DNA from: Deltaproteobacteria bacterium HGW-Deltaproteobacteria-14
GTDB lineage: Bacteria; Myxococcota_A; UBA9042; PHBI01
Direction of reading: 5' to 3'
DNA length: 48,368 bases
NCBI GenBank assembly: GCA_002841945.1
Contig: PHBI01000024.1
Coordinates: forward strand, 1 to 48,368
Program-made: the position numbers and the translations under genes
In this document: positions 24,284 through 31,180 of the stretch, piece by piece
Layout: each line of letters starts with the position of its first letter
How positions within the stretch are numbered: position 1 is the first letter of the stretch
Notes under the pieces: generated by a model
The model's database searches: none
Told to the model about the DNA's origin: nothing
The model's input: the letters and a program-made list of their open reading frames with translations, nothing else

Positions 24284-25852
24284 CTATCGCGGCTGGGTTG
24301 CCGCGCCGTCGGGCCTGGGCACCCGCTGCGCGCCGGGCTTGGGCACCCGCTGCATGCCGGGCTTGACCATGGGGGCCGTGACCCGGCCCGGCAGAGTCGG
24401 CGCCTGCACGCCGCGCCCCTGCGTCGGGTGGCGCACGACAGGCCTGGCCGGCGTGTGGGCCTTGGTTGGATCGGGGTAGCGCTCGCGGAAGGCGTCCACC
24501 GCGGACTTCACCGTCGCGTCGTCGACCACGTCGTTGCCGAGGTTGACGAGCTCGTAGCTGGCGGTGTTGCCGCGCACCGGCGTCGCCTGTGACAGCGTCG
24601 CCAGGTCGGCCTCGGCCATCTGGATCTCGGCGCGGGTGCCGGCGAGCTGCTGCTCCCACAGCGCCGTGGGGGGTGGGATCCGGCGGCGTGGGGTGGTGCC
24701 CTTCGCGTCGCCCCCGGTCGGCGCGTCCGCCGCCGCCTTCGCGGCCGCGAGCCGCTTCTCGAGGGAGTCGGCGCGCACGCGGGCGCGCGCCAACCGGTCC
24801 TCGAGCGCCTGCTTCTGCCCCTTGTTGACGATCGGCGCGTTGGTCGGCGTCCCGGCGTCGAGGTGCAGGGTCATGAGGCCGACCTGCTTGCCCTTCATCC
24901 CGGCCTCGACCGCGACCGCCCCCGCGGGGGCGGCGGCGGTGGATCCTCGGCCTCCCATCGACTGCCCGCCGAGGAAGACGTGGATCGACGGGACCGCGGT
25001 CGCGACCGCCGCCTGCTCCTCCGGGCTGAGGTGGCTGAGCGCCACCACGAGGTCCGCGCCCTCGCGCGCGAGCGCGGTGACGGCCGCTCGGGCGGCGACG
25101 ACGGGATCGCTGACGCGCCAGCTCGGCTCGCCCTCGGCGCTCGGCCTGTTGAGCGCGGTGTTCGCGGCCCCGGAAGGCGACATCAGCCCGACGATCCCGA
25201 CCTTCAGCCCGGCCCGCTCGACGATCACGTGATCAGGCAGGAGCCGCTCGCCGCTCGCCGCGTCGACGAGGTTGGCCGAGATCACCGGGAACTTCGCCCG
25301 CGCCGCCAAGGCCAGCAGCGTCTCCCGGCCGAGCGCCAGATCGCGGTCGCCGACGGTCATCGCCGCGACCCCGCTCAGCCCGTATTGATCCACGATGAGC
25401 TCGGCCGTGGCGACCATCGCCTCGCGCCGCTGGCTCGGGATCACCGGTGTCGGAGAGAACGCGTCCCCGGCGTCGACCACGAGGAGGCCATCCCAGCCGG
25501 CAGAGGCGGAGCGCTCACGGATCAGCGTTGCTTTTCTGGCCAGACCGCCAGAAGGGTTGCTGTGTCAGCCACAGGGCTCGATCTCGCCCATCACGTTCGA
25601 CGTGAGGACGATCCCGAGCGTCTTGGCGACGTCGAGCGTGCGGCCCGCGACCTCGGGCGTCATCGCCGCCGCCGGAGGCGCCTGCTCGGTCTTCGACGGG
25701 GCTGCGACGACTCCGGTCGGCGCCACGCCGGCGTTCGGCGCCGTCGCGGCGTCCGCCTCGGCGACGGGCGCGGCGGCGCGCCGCTGACAAGCCGTGACGA
25801 GCGCGGTCGCGAGGACGATGGAGCCGAGTAGAGCGTGGTGAGCGAGGCGCAT
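24284..25852 (-). CDS. UshA-like selenoprotein (5'-nucleotidase fold lipoprotein, UGA = selenocysteine 96)
   Basis: 522 aa if UGA at 25567-25565 is read as Sec. ATG 25852 starts a signal peptide with lipobox (LATALVTAC), with CGGGAG about 8 bp upstream. A short Ala/Pro linker leads to IVLTSNVMGEIEPCG-U96-HSN, then GGLARKATLIRE, LLVVDAGD and the rest of a 5'-nucleotidase/UshA-type metallophosphatase fold. The frame is identical on both sides of the UGA and similarity crosses it; relatives have Cys there (EPCGC). A bacterial SECIS hairpin follows the UGA. Metal ligands of the fold are changed (N86-x-M88 for DxH, GDRD for GNHE/D, GGQS for GGHS), so classical phosphatase activity is doubtful. A C94-G-U96 pair suggests redox or metal thiolate/selenolate chemistry. 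The C-terminal part has a coiled coil and a Pro/Arg-rich tail. Some family databases, as I recall, use 'UshA-like (seleno)protein' for relatives. Confidence 0.85.
25523..25564 (-). promoter_or_regulatory. Bacterial SECIS element for UGA readthrough
   Basis: Immediately 3' of the UGA on the minus strand. TTCTGGC (25553-25547) pairs perfectly with GCCAGAA (25540-25534) around the loop GGTCTG. CAGC (25562-25559) and GCTG (25526-25523) can form a lower stem. As I recall E. coli fdhF, its loop is also GGUCU, 18 nt after the UGA; here it begins at exactly the same distance. Codons CCT, TCT, AGA, AAA and GCA in this stretch are unusual for this genome, consistent with selection on RNA structure. Confidence 0.85.
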
Positions 25853-25894
25853 GCGTGTCTCCCGAGAGTGCATGGCAACATACTTCAAAACGAA

Positions 25895-25930
25895 GAGGGC
25901 GGGCCACACCCGTTGGTGTGACCCGCCCTC
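25895..25930 (-). terminator. Terminator between the lipoprotein gene and the selenoprotein gene
   Basis: A 16-bp stem with one mismatch (25895-25910 with 25915-25930), CGTT loop, followed on the minus strand by TTCGTTTTG. It ends the 25952-27289 transcript. No clear promoter for the selenoprotein gene is visible in the 42 bp that follow, so partial readthrough is possible. Confidence 0.7.
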
Positions 25931-25951
25931 GGAGTCAAACGACGTGGGGAA

Positions 25952-27289
25952 CTACTCCGAGCAGGTCGGATCCGCCAGCGCGGTCGCGCTGGTGGCCTTG
26001 AGCCAGATCCCGATGGAGATCGCGTCCTTCTTGCCGTCGTCGTTGGTGTCGACGTCCGGCACGATGAACGCGAGGAGCGCGCCGCAGTAGGCGGTCAGCT
26101 GGGTCGCCGGATCGCCGTCCTCGCAGGTCGAGTCGTCGACGTCGGCGGTCTTGGCGCAGGCCCACTTGCCGGTGCCCGAGTTGAACGTGACGAGCTTGCC
26201 GTCGTCGTCGTTGATGCTGACGCAGCTGACGTCGATGAAGCTGTTGATGCCGTTGTAGAGGTCCGTCTCCGTGATGACGCCGCCGAGCTTCGCGCCGTAA
26301 GGCTCGCTCGTGTCGGGGTTCATGACGTCGCCGGTCATGGCCAGGCCCTCGCCGTTGGGGCCGGTCGAGACGACCGACTCGACCTTGGTCTGGGTGATGT
26401 CGAGGCTCAGGACAGCGCCCTCGAGGATCGGGATCGAGAGCGAGAAGAGCGACGGGCCAGCCGTCAGCTTGCCGCTGGCGATCTGGGCGCCGGTGAAGGA
26501 GATGAGCGCGTCCTTCGTGCCGGGCTTGAAGCTCGAGTTGTTGACCGTGAACGACGCCGTGCCCGACGCGTTGTTCGTCAGGTCGTCGTCGGCGTCCTCG
26601 CCGAGGAAGCCGTTGATCGTGATCCCAGTGGCGTTCGCCGGGTCGGTGACGCCGACGGTCTCGAGCAGGAGCACGAGGCTGCCGCTGTCGACCTGGCCCT
26701 GGATGGTCGCGTTCAGGTCGCCGATGAGCGAGCTGGCGAGCGCCAGGATGTTGCCGAGCTTGTTGTCGACGACGCCGTCACCGGTGTAGTCGAAGCAGCA
26801 GTCGTCGACGGGCTTCGCGGGCGCGGTGGCCTTGGCCTGCGACGCCAGCGCGAGGTGCGTCACGTAGCTGACCTTCGAGTCGAAGACGTAGTCGCACGGA
26901 TCGCCCGGATCGGCGCAGGCGCCGTTCGAGCAGATCTTGCCGTCGGTGCAGGCGACCTCCGTGGTCGCGCTGTAGTCGCACGCCGCCGCGCCGGCGTTGT
27001 CGGTGCAGGCGCCGACCGCGGGCGCGGTGACGACGGCCGTGTTGTCGCCGTTGCAGACAGCCACCGGCGGGTTGCTGCAGGGGTTGGGATCGCACGGATC
27101 CGTGGCCGTCGTGTCCGCCGGGGTCGACGTGTCCGTCGCGACGTCCGTGGTGCCGGTGTCGCCGCCGCCGGTGGTGTCGGCGGTCTCGCTGGTGTCGGTC
27201 GTTGTCGTACCGCCGTCATCGCCACAGGCGACGAGGCCAAAAGCAAAGACCGCGGCGAGAACGCCCGAGGTCAACCCGAATCTACGCAT
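25952..27289 (-). CDS. Lipoprotein with Asp/Thr-rich stalk
   Basis: 445 aa. ATG 27289 has AGGAG at good spacing. The signal peptide ends with FAFGLVACGDD. A stalk of TTDTSETADTTGGGDTGTT repeats extends to ~residue 65, then an EGF-like Cys patch (CDPNPCSNPPVAVCNG...ACTDGKICSNGACADPGDPCDY), then a domain of ~250 residues with Ala/Val/Thr-rich beta-strands (GTASFTVNNSSFKPGTKDAL) and acidic loops (GEDADDDLTNN, DTNDDGKKDAI) that may bind calcium. Function unknown. Codon use is somewhat less extreme in G/C than in its neighbours. It has a good promoter at 27402-27430 and a clear terminator. Confidence 0.8.
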   Translation of the reverse strand: MRRFGLTSGVLAAVFAFGLVACGDDGGTTTTDTSETADTTGGGDTGTTDVATDTSTPADTTATDPCDPNPCSNPPVAVCNGDNTAVVTAPAVGACTDNAGAAACDYSATTEVACTDGKICSNGACADPGDPCDYVFDSKVSYVTHLALASQAKATAPAKPVDDCCFDYTGDGVVDNKLGNILALASSLIGDLNATIQGQVDSGSLVLLLETVGVTDPANATGITINGFLGEDADDDLTNNASGTASFTVNNSSFKPGTKDALISFTGAQIASGKLTAGPSLFSLSIPILEGAVLSLDITQTKVESVVSTGPNGEGLAMTGDVMNPDTSEPYGAKLGGVITETDLYNGINSFIDVSCVSINDDDGKLVTFNSGTGKWACAKTADVDDSTCEDGDPATQLTAYCGALLAFIVPDVDTNDDGKKDAISIGIWLKATSATALADPTCSE

Positions 27290-27401
27290 CTGATAGCTCC
27301 TGAAAGGAAAGAGTGCGGAATCCCCTGGGGAAGGCCCCCTCCGCGGGCGAGGCGGTGGACGCCCTCCGCAAGAGACTCCCGCTGGTGGTCATGGCTGGCG
27401 G

Positions 27402-27430
27402 ACTATAATGATGGGATCCGGTCGTCGCAA
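27402..27430 (-). promoter_or_regulatory. Promoter of the 25952-27289 lipoprotein gene
   Basis: TTGCGA (27430-27425), 17-bp spacer, TATAGT (27407-27402) on the minus strand, among the best sigma-70 matches in the window. Predicted start ~27395, giving a ~105-nt leader. Confidence 0.6.
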
Positions 27431-27434
27431 GCCG

Positions 27435-30020
27435 TTATGGCCGCGATTCGATCGCCTCCAGACGGCGCTGCAAGCGCTCGAGCGCGTCGCGGGTCGCGGA
27501 CTGCTCCTGATCGACGTCGTCGAGGCGCTGCTCGAGGCGCCCGACGCTGCACGCGTCCCGCTGCAGCGCACGCAGCACCTCGACCGCGGTGGCGCCGCGT
27601 CCCCTGACCTCGGCGCTCCCCTCGCGGGCCAGGCGCTTGCGGATGAGGTCCAGCGCGGCGGCGTCACCCACCTGCTCGAGGCCGGCGATCGCCCCGAGGC
27701 GCACCCCCGCCGTCGGATCGTCGAGGCTTGACGCGATCGCGCGGCGCGCCGCCGGCGCGAGCTTGGGGCGACCGTGCGCCGCGTGACCCACCGCCTCGAG
27801 CGCCGCGGCGCGGACCCGCGGGTGCTCCTTGGTCCCGACCCGCGCCGCCGCCGCCTCGAGGGCGTCCTCGCCCCCGAGCTTGCCGATCGCGCTCAGCGCC
27901 GCCATCGCGACGACCTCCCAGGGCGAGCCGCGGCGCGCCACCTTCGCGAGGCGCTTGACCGCACCGGACCCGGTCGCGACCGCCGGATAGGCGCGCGCCG
28001 CCGCGGCCACCACCCGCTGCGCGGGATCGATGAGCAGGCGCTCGAGGGCCGCTGTACCGGCGGCGTCGGGAGGGAGCGTCCCGAGGGTCTTCGCGAGCGC
28101 AGCCCGCGCGCGCGGCGCGGGGTGGTGCTCGAAGCGCAGCAGCAGCGCCGTCGTGTCCTCGACGCCGAGGTTGGCGATCGCCTCGATCGCGTCCTGCGCG
28201 ACCCCCCAGTGGTCCGCAGCCGGGGCCGCCGCCAGAGCCTCCGCGACCCCCTGGTCCCCACGCATCTCGGCGAGCGCCAGGATCGCCCGGCGCCGCGACA
28301 GCGCCGTGCCGCCGTGGGCGAGCGCCGCCAGCGCGTCCTCGCGCCCGTAGAGCACCCGCACCGTCCCCGGCGTCCACCCGCGGGGATCGACCTCGACGAA
28401 GGCCGGGCGCTCGAGCATGGGCACGATGATCTGCTGCTCCGCCCGATCGATCCACACGCGTTGGGTGAGGATCGCGCCGCCAGCGTCGTCGGCGAGCCGG
28501 AGGTCCATCGGCAGAACGTAGCTCGGGACGCCGCCTTCGCGCGGCTGCGTCTGGCGGAAGCTGACCGCCAGCGCCCCCGCCTCCGCTCGCCAGTCGAGGC
28601 CGACCTCGACCTCGGGGAGCCCGGGGCGCAGGAGCCACTGGGTGAAGAAGCGCTCCAGGTCTGCGCCGCTGACGTCCTCGAAGACGCGCTGCAGCTGCGC
28701 GCTCTCGACCGGCTGATGCGCGTGGCGGGTGACCCACTCGCGGAGCCCCCGGTAGAACACCGCGTCGTCGGCGATCCACCCCCGCAGCGCGTGCAGCACC
28801 CACGCCCCCTTCGCGTAGCTGTGGGCGTCGAACATGTCCTTGGGCTCGTCGTAGGCCGAGGTCACGATCGGGCGGCGGTAGGCGGTCTGCTCGTCGGCGA
28901 CGCTGGCGAGCTCCGCGAGGAAGCGCGCCGTCGCCTCGTCCACCCCGTCCTGGTGCTCCCGAAAGAGGGCCTCCGCGTAGCTGGCGAAGCCCTCGTTGAG
29001 CCAGGCGTGGGCCCAGCTGCGGCAGGTGACCACGTCGCCGAACCACTGGTGCGCGAGTTCGTGCACGATCAGGTCGGTGCTCGCGTAGTCCGGCTCAGCG
29101 TCCTTGTCGTGCAACGCGTCGCCGTTGAGCAGCGTCGCCGAGGTGTTCTCCATGCCGCCCATGGGATAGTCGCTGACCGCGATCTGGTCGTACTTGTCCC
29201 ACGGGTAGCGCAGCCCCATGACGTCGGCGAAGAAGTCGAGCGCGGCGAAGGTCGGCGCCAGGCTGTGGGCCGCTTGCCCCCGCTGCCACGGGAGGACCCA
29301 GAAGCTCACCGGCAGCTCGCGCCAGGTGTCGCGGAGCACCTCGAAGGGGCCGGCGGCCACGAACGTCAGGTATGTCGCGTGCGGGATGTCCTGGCGCCAC
29401 CGCCAGCGGACCTGGTCCCCCTGGGGCTCCTCGGCGATGAGCCGGCCGTTCGCCAGGACCTTGAGGCCGCGCGGCACGGTCACCGTCGCCTCGACCGTCC
29501 CGAAGTCGTCGAGGCGGTCGATGGACGGGAGCCAGCGGCGCGTGTCCTCCTCCTCACCTTGGGTCCACGCCTCGCGGTGGCCCTTCGGTCGGCGCGGGCT
29601 CGGGCGCACGAAGAACAGCCCCGCCGTGGGCCGGGCCCGATAGTCGATGGTCACCGAGCGGCGCAGCCCCTCCTTGAGGGGCGGGTCGAGCGGGACCGTG
29701 ATCCGCTCGCCGTCGTAGTCGTACTTCAGCGCCGCGCCGCTGTCGGCGTCCCGAACACCGCGGATCTCCATCGCGACGGCGTCGATCTCGAGGACCCGCG
29801 CCGGGCGCGGGAGCCCGGCGACCACCAGGGTCGAGGTCCCGGCGATGGCGGCGGCGTCGAAGTCGAGGGTGACGTCGAAGCGCGTCGTCACGAGGTCGAC
29901 GGTGCGCGACCGCGCCACCCCGGGCAGGCGGTCGAGATCGGAGAAGGGCTTGGCGTCGACGTCGGCGCCGAGCAGCGCGAGGGCGAGGGCGAGGGCGAGG
30001 CGCCCTCCCCGGCCGCTCAA
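27435..30020 (-). CDS. M1-family aminopeptidase with C-terminal HEAT-like repeats
   Basis: 861 aa. A TTG start at 30020 overlaps the TGA of the HAD gene upstream, suggesting translational coupling. An N-terminal signal peptide (LALALALALLGADVDA) indicates export. The M1 catalytic core has GGMEN (~288) for the N-terminal amine of the substrate and HELAHQW (~322) with NEGFASY 18 residues on, the zinc-binding HEXXH-x18-E. From ~540 the sequence becomes Ala/Leu-rich HEAT-like repeats (e.g. VRAAALEAVGHAAHG, VRLGAIAGLEQVGDAAAL), and the last ~35 residues form a coiled coil. It should remove N-terminal residues from peptides in the periplasm or outside; the HEAT part may bind partners. Confidence 0.9.
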   Translation of the reverse strand: MSGRGGRLALALALALLGADVDAKPFSDLDRLPGVARSRTVDLVTTRFDVTLDFDAAAIAGTSTLVVAGLPRPARVLEIDAVAMEIRGVRDADSGAALKYDYDGERITVPLDPPLKEGLRRSVTIDYRARPTAGLFFVRPSPRRPKGHREAWTQGEEEDTRRWLPSIDRLDDFGTVEATVTVPRGLKVLANGRLIAEEPQGDQVRWRWRQDIPHATYLTFVAAGPFEVLRDTWRELPVSFWVLPWQRGQAAHSLAPTFAALDFFADVMGLRYPWDKYDQIAVSDYPMGGMENTSATLLNGDALHDKDAEPDYASTDLIVHELAHQWFGDVVTCRSWAHAWLNEGFASYAEALFREHQDGVDEATARFLAELASVADEQTAYRRPIVTSAYDEPKDMFDAHSYAKGAWVLHALRGWIADDAVFYRGLREWVTRHAHQPVESAQLQRVFEDVSGADLERFFTQWLLRPGLPEVEVGLDWRAEAGALAVSFRQTQPREGGVPSYVLPMDLRLADDAGGAILTQRVWIDRAEQQIIVPMLERPAFVEVDPRGWTPGTVRVLYGREDALAALAHGGTALSRRRAILALAEMRGDQGVAEALAAAPAADHWGVAQDAIEAIANLGVEDTTALLLRFEHHPAPRARAALAKTLGTLPPDAAGTAALERLLIDPAQRVVAAAARAYPAVATGSGAVKRLAKVARRGSPWEVVAMAALSAIGKLGGEDALEAAAARVGTKEHPRVRAAALEAVGHAAHGRPKLAPAARRAIASSLDDPTAGVRLGAIAGLEQVGDAAALDLIRKRLAREGSAEVRGRGATAVEVLRALQRDACSVGRLEQRLDDVDQEQSATRDALERLQRRLEAIESRP

Positions 30021-30691
30021 CCCAGCACCCCGAGGAGCCCGATGACGGCGCCGATGTTGCTGAGCGTGAAGTGGGCCTCGCCGAGATCGGCCGGCGCGAA
30101 GGTCCCCGGCAGGCCGGCGACCCGGCAGCCGGCGGCGCGCGCCGAGCGGATCCCGATCGGCGCGTCCTCGACCGCCAGCGTCTGCGCGGGCTCGAGCCCG
30201 AGGCGCTGGGCGGCGAGGAGGTAGGGCTGGGGATCGGGCTTGGGCCGCTCGATGTCATTGGCGGTCACGACCACCTCGAAGCGCCAGCTCCAGCCGAAGC
30301 GCTCGAGAAGCCCCTCGGCGACGTAGCGCTCGGCCGAGGTGACGAGCGCGAAGCGGTGGGTCCGCATCGGGATGTCGTGCAACACCCCCTCGACCCCCCG
30401 GGTCGGCAGCGAGCGCTGGATGATCCGGTCCGGAGCCAGCTCGCGCTTCTTCGCCAGCGCTCCCTCGACGAGGTCCCCGCGACCGGCGAGCCCGAGCAGG
30501 TGCGTGAAGGCGGCGCGGGTGGTCGTGCCGACGTAGGCCCGATAAGCCTCGGCGTCGATCACCACCCCGACCGACGCGAGCACCTCGCGCTCGAGCTCGA
30601 GGTGGAGGTGCTCGGACTGGACCAACGTCCCATCGAGGTCCCACAGCACCGCCTGGACCTGCTGGCTCGCCGGGTCGTGTCGCGTCCTCAT
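30017..30691 (-). CDS. HAD-superfamily hydrolase (beta-phosphoglucomutase/phosphatase-like)
   Basis: 224 aa from ATG 30691, with SD AGGAG about 8 bp upstream. HAD motifs: I DLDGTLV, II VTSAER, III K in ERPKPDPQPY, IV VEDAPIGIRSARAAG. The cap domain after motif I is helical (C1 type). Substrates in this subfamily are sugar phosphates or phosphoglycolate, not resolvable here. Directly upstream of and coupled to the M1 peptidase. The sigma-54 small-RNA unit lies just 5' on the same strand, ending at 30882; the ~190 bp between show no other feature. Confidence 0.87.
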   Translation of the reverse strand: MRTRHDPASQQVQAVLWDLDGTLVQSEHLHLELEREVLASVGVVIDAEAYRAYVGTTTRAAFTHLLGLAGRGDLVEGALAKKRELAPDRIIQRSLPTRGVEGVLHDIPMRTHRFALVTSAERYVAEGLLERFGWSWRFEVVVTANDIERPKPDPQPYLLAAQRLGLEPAQTLAVEDAPIGIRSARAAGCRVAGLPGTFAPADLGEAHFTLSNIGAVIGLLGVLG

Positions 30692-30881
30692 CCGATCGCT
30701 CCTGAGGTGCCCGGGCCGGCACGGCGCTGGCCCACGGTGGGGCGCATCATTCACACCCCGGCGCCCCGTGTCCACGCTCGGGTGGAGGCGCGCGTCGAGC
30801 GCGCGGGTTCAGACGTCACGTCGCCGCTCTCTGGTGGGCTCGCGGAGGCTGAACGTTCCCGCCGCCACGGACCCAACAACG

Positions 30882-30913
30882 AAAAACGCCAGCTCGTGAG
30901 AGCTGGCGTTTTT
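30882..30913 (-). terminator. Perfect intrinsic terminator (bidirectional form)
   Basis: AAAAACGCCAGCTC (30882-30895) and GAGCTGGCGTTTTT (30900-30913) with a GTGA loop. In both directions the 10-bp GC-containing stem is followed by a T5 run. Confidence 0.9.
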
Positions 30914-31017
30914 CGGCGTAAGGTGGGTCGCTCGCGCTATGGGGGGTCGGTCCCAGTGATGTTTGTATCTATCCGCCTTGGTTGTCTCGGGGGCGGTCGC
31001 GATACGACCCGTGTGCC
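30882..31017 (-). ncRNA. Candidate sigma-54-driven small RNA (~136 nt)
   Basis: Transcript inferred from +1 at ~31017 (12 bp past the sigma-54 promoter) to the perfect terminator ending at 30882. No ATG with SD lies inside. A short GGTCG-TATCG-CGACC hairpin is near the 5' end, followed by A-rich single-stranded segments and two C-rich patches (GCCCCCG, GACCCCCC) that could pair with G-rich ribosome binding sites. Size and sigma-54 control recall Pxr of Myxococcus xanthus, as I remember it, but I cannot compare sequences here. Confidence 0.6.
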
Positions 31018-31027
31018 CTGATACCTA

Positions 31028-31043
31028 AGCAAGGCGTGTGCCA
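31028..31043 (-). promoter_or_regulatory. Sigma-54 (RpoN) promoter
   Basis: TGGCAC (31043-31038), N5, TTGCT (31032-31028) on the minus strand, matching the consensus TGGCAC-N5-TTGCW at every position. It lies in intergenic DNA that is richer in A/T than its surroundings. Confidence 0.8.
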
Positions 31044-31101
31044 ACCGTGAATCGAGGCGAGTTCCGCGTCCCTTGGGGCCGCCAGGGGGATCCGGGGGCG
31101 A

Positions 31102-31133
31102 CTCGGGACTCGAGACCACGCCCGAGTCCCGAG
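31102..31133. promoter_or_regulatory. 11-bp palindrome, possible enhancer site or terminator
   Basis: CTCGGGACTCG (31102-31112) and CGAGTCCCGAG (31123-31133), perfect, 10-bp spacer. Its centre is ~100 bp upstream of the inferred sigma-54 transcription start, the usual place for an enhancer-binding-protein site. It is also 48 bp past the metallophosphoesterase stop, so a GC-type terminator without T-run is the alternative. Confidence 0.5.
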
Positions 31134-31180
31134 GTCACTAAGCCCCGGTGGGGTCAGTTGTCCGCAATCGCCGCCGAGCC

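Noticed and set aside
24284..25480. A separate gene starting with GTG at 25480
   Set aside because: It would lack signal peptide and the first fold strands; similarity continues upstream across the UGA, so it is the 3' part of the selenoprotein gene.
27403..27408. A perfect TATAAT on the plus strand
   Set aside because: No -35 box at 16-18 bp and no plus gene follows; it overlaps the -10 box (TATAGT) of the minus-strand promoter.
27774..30224. A plus-strand open frame of 816 codons across the M1 peptidase gene
   Set aside because: Mirror frame; no domains, low complexity, and the minus-strand gene has clear catalytic motifs.
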